64,000 nt of DNA from Mycobacterium sp. 852002-50816_SCH5313054-b (GTDB lineage: Bacteria > Actinomycetota > Actinomycetes > Mycobacteriales > Mycobacteriaceae): assembly GCF_001667185.1 (NCBI RefSeq), contig NZ_LZIC01000047.1, positions 1-64,000 on the forward strand. Reading direction: 5' to 3'. This document shows, one piece after another, positions 54,651 to 64,000 of the stretch; the first letter of the stretch is position 1, and each line of letters starts with the position of its first letter. The notes under the pieces are model-generated. The model did no database searches, had not been told where the DNA came from, and saw nothing but the letters and a program-made list of their open reading frames with translations. The translations under genes were made by a program, and so were the position numbers.

Positions 54651-56225
54651 TTATGTGTCGCGGTAGACGCGGCTTTTTGCGCCGCGGGTCCACAGCACGC
54701 CGCCGCCGGGGGCGGCGCCCCGCGCGGTCAGCTCGCGCTTGAGGATCTTGTTGGTCGCCGTCGTCGGCAGCCGATCGGTGAGCCAGACGTAGCGGGGCCA
54801 CGCCTTGGGCGACAGGTCGGGCTGGGCGGCGAGGAACTGGCCAAACTCCTCGGGCGTCAGCCGCGCGTTGTCGGCGAGCACCATCGCCGCCATCACCTGG
54901 TCGCCGACGTGTTCGTCGGGCACCGCGTACACCGCGACGTGGCTGACCGGGGCCAACCGCTGCAGAATCCGCTCGATGGGCGCCGTGGTCATGTTCTCGC
55001 CGTCGACGCGCAGCCAGTCGCCGCTGCGCCCGGCGAAGTAGATCCACCCGTCGGCGTCGCGGTAGGCCAGGTCGCCGGACCAGAACATGCCATGTCGAAG
55101 GCGCTCGTCGGTGGCTTGGGGGTCGTTGTAGTAGCCGGAGAACAGACCCGCGCCGGTGGTGTTGACCAGCTCCCCTATCGCCTCGTCGGCGTTGGTCAGG
55201 GCCCCGTCCCCGTCGAAGGCGGCGGGCGGGCACTCGGCCAATGTGTCCGGGTTGTAGATGGCCACCCCGGGGAAGCCGCGGCCCAGCGACCCGGGCGGGC
55301 AGCCGTCCTCGCGGGTGATGACGATCGCGGCCTCGGTGGACCCGAAGCCGTCCCACACCGTGCAGTCGAACCGCCGGCTGAACTCGGCGATGTCGCGATC
55401 GCTCGCCTCGTTGCCGACGGCGACCCGCAGCGGATTGTCGCGGTCGTCGGCCCGCTCCGGCGTGGCCAGCACGAAGGCCAGCGGTTTGCCGACGTAGTTC
55501 ATGAAGGTCGCGCCGTAGTGGCGCAGGTCGGGCAGCAGCCCGGACGCCGAGAACGTCGCGGGGACCATCGCCGCGCCGGCGCCCACCCCCACGCTCCAAC
55601 CGGCGAAGAGGGCGTTGGCGTGGAACAGGGGCATCGACAGGTAGCAGACGTCGGAGGCGTCGAGACCGAACCGCGCGATCAACGTGGCGCCGGCGAACAG
55701 CACGGTGAGGTGGGTGACCTGCACCGCCTTGGGCTCGCCGCTGGTGCCCGAGGTGAACATCATCATGAACGTGTCGGTGGGGGCGACCTCGCGATGCGGG
55801 GCCAGCGGCCCGGCGCGCTCCAGCAGGGCCGCCCAGGACCCGCCGGACACGTCGAACACCTGCACACCAGGCAGGTCCTGGCCGTCGAGCAGCGCTTTGT
55901 GCCCCGGATCGATCAACAGGATCTGGCAATGGGCGTGCAGGATGTCCCTGGCCAGCGCGGCGCCGCGGCGGGTGTCGTTGACGCCGCACAGCACGTAGCC
56001 GCCGAGCGCGGCCGACGCCATGGCGGTCAGCATCTCGGGGGTGTTGCCCAGCAGGGCGCCGACGTGCAGCGGACGGTCCGGGTCGGCGGCCCGGATGACG
56101 GCGGCCGCGGTGGTGGCGGCGTCGGCCAGGTACTCACGCCAGGTCCAGACCCGGTCGCCGTACTTCAGCGCCGGCGTGTCCTGGTCTACGCGCTCACGAA
56201 GCAGTTGCTGCAGCGTGTCCGCCAC
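54651..56225 (-). CDS. Fatty acyl-CoA ligase-type AMP-binding protein (FadD1/FadD17-like)
   Basis: 524 residues of the adenylate-forming family. The P-loop MMFTSGTSGEPKAV, DGFGSTEAAI, and the hinge WSGDLAYRDADGWIYFAGR are present; NKILKRELT holds the catalytic lysine. FadD1/FadD17-type enzymes activate fatty or sterol-derived acids as CoA esters; substrate unknown. It starts 12 nt after rho and sits between rho and rpmE, where M. tuberculosis has no gene. The 205-nt gap to rpmE holds the rpmE promoter region. Confidence 0.9.
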   Translation of the reverse strand: MADTLQQLLRERVDQDTPALKYGDRVWTWREYLADAATTAAAVIRAADPDRPLHVGALLGNTPEMLTAMASAALGGYVLCGVNDTRRGAALARDILHAHCQILLIDPGHKALLDGQDLPGVQVFDVSGGSWAALLERAGPLAPHREVAPTDTFMMMFTSGTSGEPKAVQVTHLTVLFAGATLIARFGLDASDVCYLSMPLFHANALFAGWSVGVGAGAAMVPATFSASGLLPDLRHYGATFMNYVGKPLAFVLATPERADDRDNPLRVAVGNEASDRDIAEFSRRFDCTVWDGFGSTEAAIVITREDGCPPGSLGRGFPGVAIYNPDTLAECPPAAFDGDGALTNADEAIGELVNTTGAGLFSGYYNDPQATDERLRHGMFWSGDLAYRDADGWIYFAGRSGDWLRVDGENMTTAPIERILQRLAPVSHVAVYAVPDEHVGDQVMAAMVLADNARLTPEEFGQFLAAQPDLSPKAWPRYVWLTDRLPTTATNKILKRELTARGAAPGGGVLWTRGAKSRVYRDT

Positions 56226-56236
56226 AGCTTGCGAGG

Positions 56237-58075
56237 CTAGTCGTTGTCCATCGACCCCGGGGTCGTCTTGGACACCTGCACCAGGAACTCGTAGTTCGTC
56301 TTCGTCTTGCGCAGCTGCGACATCAGCAGGTCGATGGCCTGGTGCGGGTCCAGACCCGACAGCACGCGACGCAGCTTGTGCACGATGCCGAACTCGTCGG
56401 GCGACAGCAGCAGCTCGTCCTTGCGGGTGCCGGAGGGGTTCACGTCGACCGCCGGGAAGACCCGCCGTTCGGAGATCTTGCGGTCCAGCTTGAGCTCGGC
56501 GTTACCGGTGCCCTTGAACTCCTCGAAGATGACCGTGTCACCGGTGGACCCGGTCTCGACCATCGCGGTGGCGATGATGGTCAGCGACCCGCCTTCCTCG
56601 ATGTTGCGGGCGGCGCCCAGGAAGCGCTTGGGCGGATACAGCGCGGTGGAGTCGACACCGCCGGACAGGATCCGGCCCGATGCGGGCGACGCGTTGTTGT
56701 ACGCGCGGCCCAGGCGGGTGATCGAGTCCAGCAGGACCACGACGTCCTTGCCCTGCTCGACGAGGCGCTTGGCCCGCTCGATCGCAAGCTCTGCTGCCTG
56801 GGTGTGATCGGACGGCGGCCGGTCGAAGGTCGAGGCGATGACCTCGCCCTTGACCGAGCGCGTCATGTCGGTGACCTCCTCGGGCCGCTCGTCGACGAGG
56901 ACGACCATGAGGTGGCATTCCGGGTTGTTCTTGGCGATCGCGTTGGCGATGTCCTGCAGGATCGTCGTCTTACCGGCCTTGGGGGGCGAGACGATCAGCG
57001 CGCGCTGACCCTTGCCGATCGGCATGATCAGGTCGATGACCCGGGTGGTCAGCCGGTCGGGGGTGGTTTCCAGGCGAAGCCGCTGATTGGGGTACAACGG
57101 CGTCAGCTTGTTGAAATCTGGCCGCTTCTTGGCGTCCTCGACGGAGCCCCCGTTGACGCTGTCCAGGCGCACCAGCGGGTTGAACTTCTGCCGCTGGTTG
57201 GGTTGCTCGCCGTCCCGGGGCACCCGCACCGCGCCGGTCACCGCGTCGCCGCGGCGCAGGCCGTTCTTGCGCACCATGTTCATCGAGACGTACACGTCGT
57301 GCGGGCCGGCCAGGTAGCCGGAGGTGCGCACGAAGGCGTAATTGTCGAGAACGTCAAGGATTCCGGCGACCGGCTGGACGACGTCGTCTTCGCGCAGTTC
57401 GGCGTCGGGGCCATCGCCCGAGCGCTCGCCGCGCCGCCTGCGGTCGCGGTCGCGGAATCGGCGTCCCCGCCGGCCCTGGCGGCCCTCGCCGTCGTCGTCC
57501 TGTTGGTTCGAGGCACCGCGTGACTGCTGGCCGCCCGAACCCTGGTCGCCGCCGGAGTCTTGGCCCCGGTCGTCGGTTTTGGTGTCCCGTTGGCCCCCTT
57601 GGCGTTTCTCCGCGTCGGGATTGCCTCCGCCCTTCCGGGTGCCGGAGTCCTCGCGGTCCTGCTCCTCGTGCGTGCGACCGGGCGATCCCGTGTCGCGGTT
57701 GGCGTTGCGCCGTTCCCGGCGCGGCGCCTCGGTGGAGCCGTTGTTTTCCGCTGGGGCCGCGGGCGCGTCGGCCGGCGCTTCGGCGGTGTCGGTCTTGTCG
57801 GATTTGCCGCCGTCCGCCGGGGCGGCCGGGGCCGAAGTCCCATTGGCCTGCCCCCTGATTTCCTTGATCGCGGCGATGAGTTCGTTCTTGCGCATCCCCG
57901 ACGTCCCCTTGACGCCGACCTGGTTAGCCAGCGCCCGCAGCTCGGGCAGCACCATGGCGGACAGGGAGCCGGTCGAGGCGGTGGTTTTGACATCGGGACT
58001 GTCTGTGGTCACGGCGTCCGGCACCGGATTGCTACCGGTGCTTTCGCCCGCCGTGAAGAGGTCCGTATCAGTCAC
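56237..58075 (-). CDS. rho: Transcription termination factor Rho
   Basis: 612 residues from the GTG that matches the M. tuberculosis start (TDTDL). Rho-N (LPELRALANQVGVKGTSGMR) is followed by a polar Asn/Asp/Gly/Arg-rich insertion (about residues 75-195), then the RNA-binding CSD and the ATPase with PPKAGKTTI and VLLDSITRLGRAYN. The insertion is an actinobacterial feature thought to add RNA binding. AAAGGAAA lies ahead of the GTG. Confidence 0.97.
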   Translation of the reverse strand: MTDTDLFTAGESTGSNPVPDAVTTDSPDVKTTASTGSLSAMVLPELRALANQVGVKGTSGMRKNELIAAIKEIRGQANGTSAPAAPADGGKSDKTDTAEAPADAPAAPAENNGSTEAPRRERRNANRDTGSPGRTHEEQDREDSGTRKGGGNPDAEKRQGGQRDTKTDDRGQDSGGDQGSGGQQSRGASNQQDDDGEGRQGRRGRRFRDRDRRRRGERSGDGPDAELREDDVVQPVAGILDVLDNYAFVRTSGYLAGPHDVYVSMNMVRKNGLRRGDAVTGAVRVPRDGEQPNQRQKFNPLVRLDSVNGGSVEDAKKRPDFNKLTPLYPNQRLRLETTPDRLTTRVIDLIMPIGKGQRALIVSPPKAGKTTILQDIANAIAKNNPECHLMVVLVDERPEEVTDMTRSVKGEVIASTFDRPPSDHTQAAELAIERAKRLVEQGKDVVVLLDSITRLGRAYNNASPASGRILSGGVDSTALYPPKRFLGAARNIEEGGSLTIIATAMVETGSTGDTVIFEEFKGTGNAELKLDRKISERRVFPAVDVNPSGTRKDELLLSPDEFGIVHKLRRVLSGLDPHQAIDLLMSQLRKTKTNYEFLVQVSKTTPGSMDND

Positions 58076-58342
58076 GGATTTCCTTTCTTCCCCCGCTGAT
58101 CTGGTCATACGGGGGGTCGTTGCATTCAGCCAAATTGCCGAGTGCGCCCAATCATCGACTCTGCGACGGTGATCGCCCGGGATCATCGGAGAAGACGGCG
58201 AACCTCGTTTACGAGAAGAATTGGTGTTGTCCTAGCGGCAAGGCAGTATGTGTGCAGATGCAGATGCTGCGATTGCTGGACGGCTCCGAGGATAACCTGC
58301 ATCCCTGCCGGAAGCAAGCAAACCCTCCGGCCACGCTGTGGA
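58076..58342 (-). other. rho leader and thrB-rho spacer
   Basis: 267 nt without a clear gene. It probably holds the rho promoter and untranslated leader. A GCCGGA/TCCGGC stem with a 13-nt loop near 58310-58335 may end thrB transcripts. An in-frame extension of rho into this region (to 58186) is open but not supported by homology. Confidence 0.5.
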
Positions 58343-59293
<951 letters not shown>

Positions 59294-60376
59294 TTACGCG
59301 AGACCCAATCGCTCGACGACGAGCACCGGGTCCACCGGCAACGCGGACACGGTCGGCATGTCCTTCAGCGCGGTGTCGGGATCCTTGAGGCCGTTGCCGG
59401 TCACCGTGCACACCACCGACGACCCGCGCACCACCCAGCCGTCGTCGACGGCCTTGAGCAGCCCCGCGATGCTGGCCGCGGATGCGGGCTCGACGAAGAC
59501 GCCCTCGGAGGCGGCCACCAGGTGGTACGCCGCCAGGATCTCCTCGTCGGTGACGGCCAGGAAGCGCCCGTCGGACTGCTGCTGGGCGGCGACGGCGGCC
59601 GTCCATGACGCCGGGGCGCCGATGCGGATCGCGGTCGCGATGGTCTCCGGGTGGCTGACCGGTTTGCCGAGCACCAGGGGGGCCGCGCCGGCGGCCTGGG
59701 CCCCGAGCATCCGGGGCAGCTTGTCGATGATGCCTTCCTGGTGGTACTCGGTGTAGCCCTTCCAGTACGCGGTGATGTTGCCGGCGTTGCCGACCGGAAG
59801 GGCGTGCACGTCCGGCGCGGCGCCCAGCGCGTCGACGATCTCGAACGCGGCGGTCTTCTGCCCCTCGATGCGCACCGGGTTGACCGAGTTCACCAGCGAG
59901 ATGGTCGGGAAGTCGGCGGCCATCTTGCGGGCCAATTCCAGGCAGTCGTCGAAGTTGCCGTCGATCTGGATGATCTTGGCGCCGTGCATCACCGCCTGTG
60001 CCAGCTTGCCCATCGCGATCTTGCCCTGCGGGATCAGCACCGCGCAGGTGATCCCGGCGCGCGCCGCGTATGCGGCGGCCGAGGCCGAGGTGTTGCCGGT
60101 GGAGGCGCACAGCACGGCCTGCTGGCCGCGGGCCAGGGCGTCGGTGACGGCCATCGTCATGCCCCGGTCCTTGAACGAGCCGGTCGGGTTGAGGCCCTCG
60201 ACCTTGAGATGGACGGTGCAGCCGGTCCTTTCGGAGAGCCGGGTCGCGGCGATCAGCGGGGTACCGCCCTCGAGCAGGGTGACCGGGGTCCAGTCGTCGC
60301 CGACCGGCAACCGGTCGCGGTACGCCGCGATCACTCCCGGCCAGGGTTGATGGGTGGCCGTCCGGGCAGCGCTCAC
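59294..60376 (-). CDS. thrC: Threonine synthase
   Basis: 360 residues. The PLP lysine is in [27 protein letters not shown] and [14 protein letters not shown] bind the cofactor. The GTG overlaps the hom stop (GTGA), which fixes the start. Confidence 0.97.
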   Translation of the reverse strand: MSAARTATHQPWPGVIAAYRDRLPVGDDWTPVTLLEGGTPLIAATRLSERTGCTVHLKVEGLNPTGSFKDRGMTMAVTDALARGQQAVLCASTGNTSASAAAYAARAGITCAVLIPQGKIAMGKLAQAVMHGAKIIQIDGNFDDCLELARKMAADFPTISLVNSVNPVRIEGQKTAAFEIVDALGAAPDVHALPVGNAGNITAYWKGYTEYHQEGIIDKLPRMLGAQAAGAAPLVLGKPVSHPETIATAIRIGAPASWTAAVAAQQQSDGRFLAVTDEEILAAYHLVAASEGVFVEPASAASIAGLLKAVDDGWVVRGSSVVCTVTGNGLKDPDTALKDMPTVSALPVDPVLVVERLGLA

Positions 60377-61698
60377 AGGCCGTTTCCTTCCAATCGCAGC
60401 ACGCTTGTCACGCTCTGCACGACATCCAAATCGGCCAGCGCATGGACGGTTTCGGAAAGCGCGGCGTCGGTGGCGGTGTGGGTGACCACCACGACCCGGG
60501 CCCCCACCCGTCGGCCGTCCTCGTCCACCATGCCTTCCTGGCGAACCTCGGCGATGCTCACCGCGCGCTTGGCGAATTCCGCCGCCACGGCGGACAACAC
60601 GCCCGGCTCGTCGGCGACGTTCATGCTGACGTAGTAGCGGGTGGAGATGAGACCCATTGGGGCGATGGGGAGTTGGGCGTACCTCGACTCCTTGGGGCCG
60701 CGGCTGCCCAGCACCCGGTTGCGCGCGGCCATCACCAGGTCGCCGGTGACCGCCGAGGCGGTGGGCGCGCCGCCCGCCCCCTGGCCGTAGAACATCAGCC
60801 GTCCCGAGGCCGCGGCCTCCACCACCACCGCGTTGAACGCGCCGTTGACCGTGGCGAGCGGATGCGACAGCGGCACCAGCGCGGGATAGACGCGCGCCGA
60901 AACCCGTTGCTGGCCATCGTCGCCGGTGATCCGCTCGCAGATGGACAGCAGCTTGATGGTGCACCCGAGGGCGCGCGCGGACGCGAAGTCGGCCGGGGTG
61001 ATCTTGGTGATGCCCTCGCGATAGACGTCGTCGGCGTGCACCCGGGTGTGAAAGGCGATGGACGCCAAAATCGCGGCCTTGGCGGCGGCGTCGTAGCCTT
61101 CGACGTCGGCGGTGGGATCGGCCTCGGCGTAGCCCAGCGCGCCGGCGTCGGCCAGGGCGCTGTCGTAGTCCGTGCCGGTGCTGTCCATCGCGGACAGGAT
61201 GTAGTTGGTGGTGCCGTTGACGATGCCGGCCACCCGCAGCACCGTGTCGCCGGCCAGCGACTGGGTGAGCGGGCGGATGACCGGAATCGCACCCGCGACC
61301 GCAGCCTCGAAATACAGGTCGACGTGGGCGTTTTCGGCCGCCTGCGCCAGCTCCCCGGTGGAGGTGGACAGCAGCGCCTTGTTGGCGGTGACGACGGACT
61401 TGCCGTGCTCCAGCGCGGACAGGATCGCCTTGCGCGCCGGCTCCACCGGTCCCATCACCTCGACGACGATGTCGACGTCCTCGCGGCAGACCAGCTCTTC
61501 GATGTTGTTGGTCAGCAGGCCGATCGGAACGCCGCGGTCGGCCGCGACGCGCCGCACCCCGATCCCGCGCAGCACCAGCGGCGCGCCGACGCGGGCGGCC
61601 AGGTCCTCGGCGCTGTCCTCGATGATGCGGACGACCTCGCTGCCGACGTTGCCCAACCCGAGTACCGCTACGCCGACGGCCTTTTCGTCACCGGGCAC
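60373..61698 (-). CDS. hom: Homoserine dehydrogenase
   Basis: 441 residues (Rv1294, thrA). An NAD(P)-binding [16 protein letters not shown], the catalytic domain ([29 protein letters not shown]) and a C-terminal ACT domain ([20 protein letters not shown]) for threonine feedback are present. It is 3 nt after lysA. Confidence 0.97.
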   Translation of the reverse strand: MPGDEKAVGVAVLGLGNVGSEVVRIIEDSAEDLAARVGAPLVLRGIGVRRVAADRGVPIGLLTNNIEELVCREDVDIVVEVMGPVEPARKAILSALEHGKSVVTANKALLSTSTGELAQAAENAHVDLYFEAAVAGAIPVIRPLTQSLAGDTVLRVAGIVNGTTNYILSAMDSTGTDYDSALADAGALGYAEADPTADVEGYDAAAKAAILASIAFHTRVHADDVYREGITKITPADFASARALGCTIKLLSICERITGDDGQQRVSARVYPALVPLSHPLATVNGAFNAVVVEAAASGRLMFYGQGAGGAPTASAVTGDLVMAARNRVLGSRGPKESRYAQLPIAPMGLISTRYYVSMNVADEPGVLSAVAAEFAKRAVSIAEVRQEGMVDEDGRRVGARVVVVTHTATDAALSETVHALADLDVVQSVTSVLRLEGNGL

Positions 61699-61701
61699 GG
61701 G

Positions 61702-63120
61702 TCACCTCACTTCCAGACTCAGCAGGTCGTCGACCGTTTCCCGGCGCAGGATCAGCCGTGCGCGCCCCCCGCGCACGGCCACCACGGCGGGGCGGCCGAT
61801 CATGTTGTAACGGCTCGACAGCGAATAGCAGTAGGCGCCGGTGGCGGCGACCCCGAGCAGGTCGCCCGGCTGCAGGTCGCCCGGAACCCAGGTGTCGCGA
61901 ACGACGATATCGCCCGTCTCGCAGTGCTTCCCGACGATACGGGCTAGCTCCGCCGGTGCGTCGCTGGTGCGCGAGACCAGCCGCGCGTCGTACTGCGCGT
62001 CGTAGAGCGCAGTGCGGATGTTGTCGCTCATGCCGCCATCGACGCTGACGTAACGCCGGTGCGCCGTGGCGCTCACGTCCACGTCCTTGACGGTGCCGAC
62101 CTCGTACAGCGTGATGGTGCCGGGCCCGGCGATCGCGCGCCCCGGCTCGACGACGAGTGTCGGGGTGGGCAGTCCGACGGCCGCCGACTCGTTGCGCACG
62201 ATGGCGCTCAGCTTGGCCGCCAGTTCGGCCATCGGCGGCGGGTCGTCGGGCGCCAGGTACGAGATGCCAAAGCCGCCACCGAGATCGACCGTCGAGAGCT
62301 GGGCCGTCTTGTCGACGCCGAATTCCGCGACGATGTCGTGCAGCAGGCCGATGACGCGGTGCGCGGCCAGCTCGAAGCCGTCGACGTCGAAGATCTGCGA
62401 GCCGATGTGGCTGTGCAACCCGACCAGCCGCAGGTGATCGGTGTCGAACACCCGGCGCACCGCCGCCATTGCCGCGCCGCTGGCCACCGACAGCCCGAAC
62501 TTCTGGTCCTCGTGCGCGGTGGAGATGAACTCGTGGGTGTGCGCCTCGACCCCGACGGTGAGCCGCACGAGCACGTCCTGAACGATGCCCGCCTCCCCCG
62601 CGATCGCGTCGAGGCGTTCGATCTCGATCATTGAGTCCAGCACGATGTGGCCGACCCCGGCCTTGACGGCGGCGGTCAGCTCCGCGACGGATTTGTTGTT
62701 GCCGTGGAAGATCATCCGCTCCGGCGGGAAGTCGGCGTGCAGCGCGACGGCCAGTTCCCCGCCGGTCGATACGTCGAGCGAGAGGCCCTCCTCGTTGATC
62801 CAGCGCGCTACCTCGGTGCACAGGAACACCTTGGCGGCGTAGTGCACGTTGTGGCCGCCGCCGAAGGCCGCTGCCAGGTCGGCGCAGCGGGAGCGGAAGT
62901 CGTCCTCGTCGATGACGAACAGCGGGGTCCCGTACTCCTGGGCGAGCTGCGTCACGGGTACGCCGCCGATGACCGCGGCTCCGTCTTCGTCGCGAGTTGT
63001 GCTGCGCGGCCACACGTTCGGCGCCAGCCGCAGCAGCTCCTCGGGGGATTGCGGGCGGGGCGGGCTCTCGGCGTGACGCGCCTCGTCGGCGTGCCGGGGA
63101 CCGGCGGGATGGACGTTCAC
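61702..63120 (-). CDS. lysA: Diaminopimelate decarboxylase
   Basis: 472 residues. The PLP lysine is in [19 protein letters not shown] and [12 protein letters not shown] are typical. It makes lysine from meso-diaminopimelate. GTG is chosen because it overlaps the argS stop, leaving an N-terminus about 25 residues longer than in M. tuberculosis (447). Confidence 0.95.
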   Translation of the reverse strand: MNVHPAGPRHADEARHAESPPRPQSPEELLRLAPNVWPRSTTRDEDGAAVIGGVPVTQLAQEYGTPLFVIDEDDFRSRCADLAAAFGGGHNVHYAAKVFLCTEVARWINEEGLSLDVSTGGELAVALHADFPPERMIFHGNNKSVAELTAAVKAGVGHIVLDSMIEIERLDAIAGEAGIVQDVLVRLTVGVEAHTHEFISTAHEDQKFGLSVASGAAMAAVRRVFDTDHLRLVGLHSHIGSQIFDVDGFELAAHRVIGLLHDIVAEFGVDKTAQLSTVDLGGGFGISYLAPDDPPPMAELAAKLSAIVRNESAAVGLPTPTLVVEPGRAIAGPGTITLYEVGTVKDVDVSATAHRRYVSVDGGMSDNIRTALYDAQYDARLVSRTSDAPAELARIVGKHCETGDIVVRDTWVPGDLQPGDLLGVAATGAYCYSLSSRYNMIGRPAVVAVRGGRARLILRRETVDDLLSLEVR

Positions 63121-64000
63121 ATTCGCTCCGGGGCGCTGACGCCGAGGATCGTCAGCCCGTTGGCGATGACCTGGCGGGCGGCCTGGCATAGCGCCAGGCG
63201 CGCGGTGTGCAGGTCGGTGGGCTGCTCGTCGCCCTGCGGCAGCACCCGGCACGAGTCGTAGAACCGGTGGTAGTCGCCGGCGAGGTCTTCGAGGTAGCGG
63301 GATATCCGGTGCGGTTCCCTCAGCGCGGCAGCGGTTTTCAGCACCCGCGGGAATTCGCCGATCGAGCGCAGCAGTGTGCCCTCCTTGTCGTGGGTGAGCA
63401 GCTCGAGGTGGGCGGTGTCGGGAACCAGGCCGAGCTCGGCGGCGTTGCGGGCCAGCGCCGACAGCCGGGCGTGCGCGTACTGCACGTAATAGACCGGGTT
63501 TTCGTTGGACGCCGAGGACCATAGCGCCAGGTCGATGTCGATGGCGGTGTCCACCGACGAGCGGATCAGGCTGTAGCGCGCCGCGTCGACGCCGATCGCC
63601 TCGACCAGGTCGTCGAGGGTCAGCACGGTCCCGGCCCGCTTGCTCATCCGGACCGGCTGGCCGTCGCGGACGAGGTTGACCAGCTGACCGATGAGCACCT
63701 CGACGGTGGCCGGGTCCTCGCCGAACGCGGCGGCCACGGCCTTGAGCCGGGCGATGTAGCCGTGGTGGTCGGCGCCGAGCATGTAGATGCACAGGTCGAA
63801 GCCGCGCTGCCGCTTGTCCAGGTAGTAGGCGATGTCGGCGGCGATGTAGGCCGGCTTGCCGTCGCTCTTGATCACGACGCGGTCCTTGTCGTCGCCAAAA
63901 GCGCTGGTGCGCAACCAGGTTGCGCCGTCCTTTTCGTAGACGTTGCCGGTCTCGCGCAGCCTGGCGATGGCCTGGTCGACGCGGCCGCTGGTGTGCATCG
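63117..64000 (-). CDS. argS: Arginyl-tRNA synthetase, C-terminal part (cut by window end)
   Basis: About 294 residues are visible; the N-terminus lies beyond the window. The class I KMSKS equivalent is [16 protein letters not shown], and the C-terminal anticodon-binding DALR domain ([12 protein letters not shown]) is complete. It overlaps lysA by 4 nt. Confidence 0.96.
   Translation of the reverse strand, partial: MHTSGRVDQAIARLRETGNVYEKDGATWLRTSAFGDDKDRVVIKSDGKPAYIAADIAYYLDKRQRGFDLCIYMLGADHHGYIARLKAVAAAFGEDPATVEVLIGQLVNLVRDGQPVRMSKRAGTVLTLDDLVEAIGVDAARYSLIRSSVDTAIDIDLALWSSASNENPVYYVQYAHARLSALARNAAELGLVPDTAHLELLTHDKEGTLLRSIGEFPRVLKTAAALREPHRISRYLEDLAGDYHRFYDSCRVLPQGDEQPTDLHTARLALCQAARQVIANGLTILGVSAPERM

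Noticed and set aside
58076-58186. 37-residue N-terminal extension of Rho
   Set aside because: No match to the known Rho start; the GTG at 58075 has a Shine-Dalgarno-like AAAGGAAA.
63121-63792. Extension of lysA to 696 codons
   Set aside because: It overlaps argS out of frame; LysA homology begins just inside the GTG at 63120.

Overview
The window is chromosomal DNA of a slow-growing Mycobacterium. Almost every gene has a recognisable Mycobacterium tuberculosis counterpart, in the order of the Rv1343c to Rv1292 stretch read in reverse. Supporting signs are the rRNA operon placed directly behind murA, the GlgE/GlgB/GlgP alpha-glucan genes, a PE_PGRS gene, the fused atpFH (b-delta) gene, and many GTG starts. 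The 16S gene carries a shortened helix 18, a feature I associate with rapid growers and, among slow growers, with the M. simiae complex. A PE_PGRS gene and a murA-linked rrn operon argue against a rapid grower, so a relative of the M. simiae complex is my best guess, not a proven assignment.

Layout. 1-2.3 kb: tRNA-Leu(UAG), lprD, a DUF3817 membrane protein, rdgB, and a disturbed spot holding an extra Ddn-like F420 reductase and two possible gene fragments. 2.3-7.5 kb (minus strand): clpS, DUF2017, a DmpA/NylC-like hydrolase, rhomboid, murI, the Rv1339 cAMP phosphodiesterase and rph; the mec-cysO-cysM genes that M. tuberculosis has here are absent. 7.5-10.8 kb: pncB1 and dinG. 10.8-18 kb: glgP divergent from glgE-glgB (glycogen and maltosyl-transfer pathway). 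18-25.3 kb: PE_PGRS, a thioredoxin-TPR protein, fadA4, methylmalonyl-CoA epimerase, a small metal-binding protein, nucS (mismatch repair) and a membrane adenylate cyclase (one copy where M. tuberculosis has three).

25.3-31.8 kb is an accessory block not found at this position in M. tuberculosis: an OFA-family MFS transporter overlapping a 34-residue membrane peptide, a second MFS transporter divergent from a LysR regulator, and a TetR regulator divergent from a PPOX-fold protein and an amidohydrolase. 31.8-33.9 kb: the Ada/AlkA fusion and ogt, ending in a strong bidirectional terminator. 33.9-39.4 kb: the rrn operon on the minus strand with two tandemly duplicated promoters. 39.4-42.2 kb: murA, a PduO-type cobalamin adenosyltransferase, a VOC protein and a DUF2550 protein.

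42.2-64 kb is a long minus-strand run of housekeeping genes: argS (cut by the window end), lysA, hom, thrC, thrB, rho, an inserted fadD-type ligase, rpmE, prfA, prmC, a Sua5/YrdC protein, wecA and the complete ATP synthase operon atpI-B-E-F-FH-A-G-D-C. Several genes overlap by 4 nt, suggesting translational coupling. Many monocistronic or first genes have a TANNNT -10 box 6-7 nt before the start codon, the arrangement expected of leaderless mRNAs. Features were read by eye; ortholog names rest on recalled family sequences, not on a database search.
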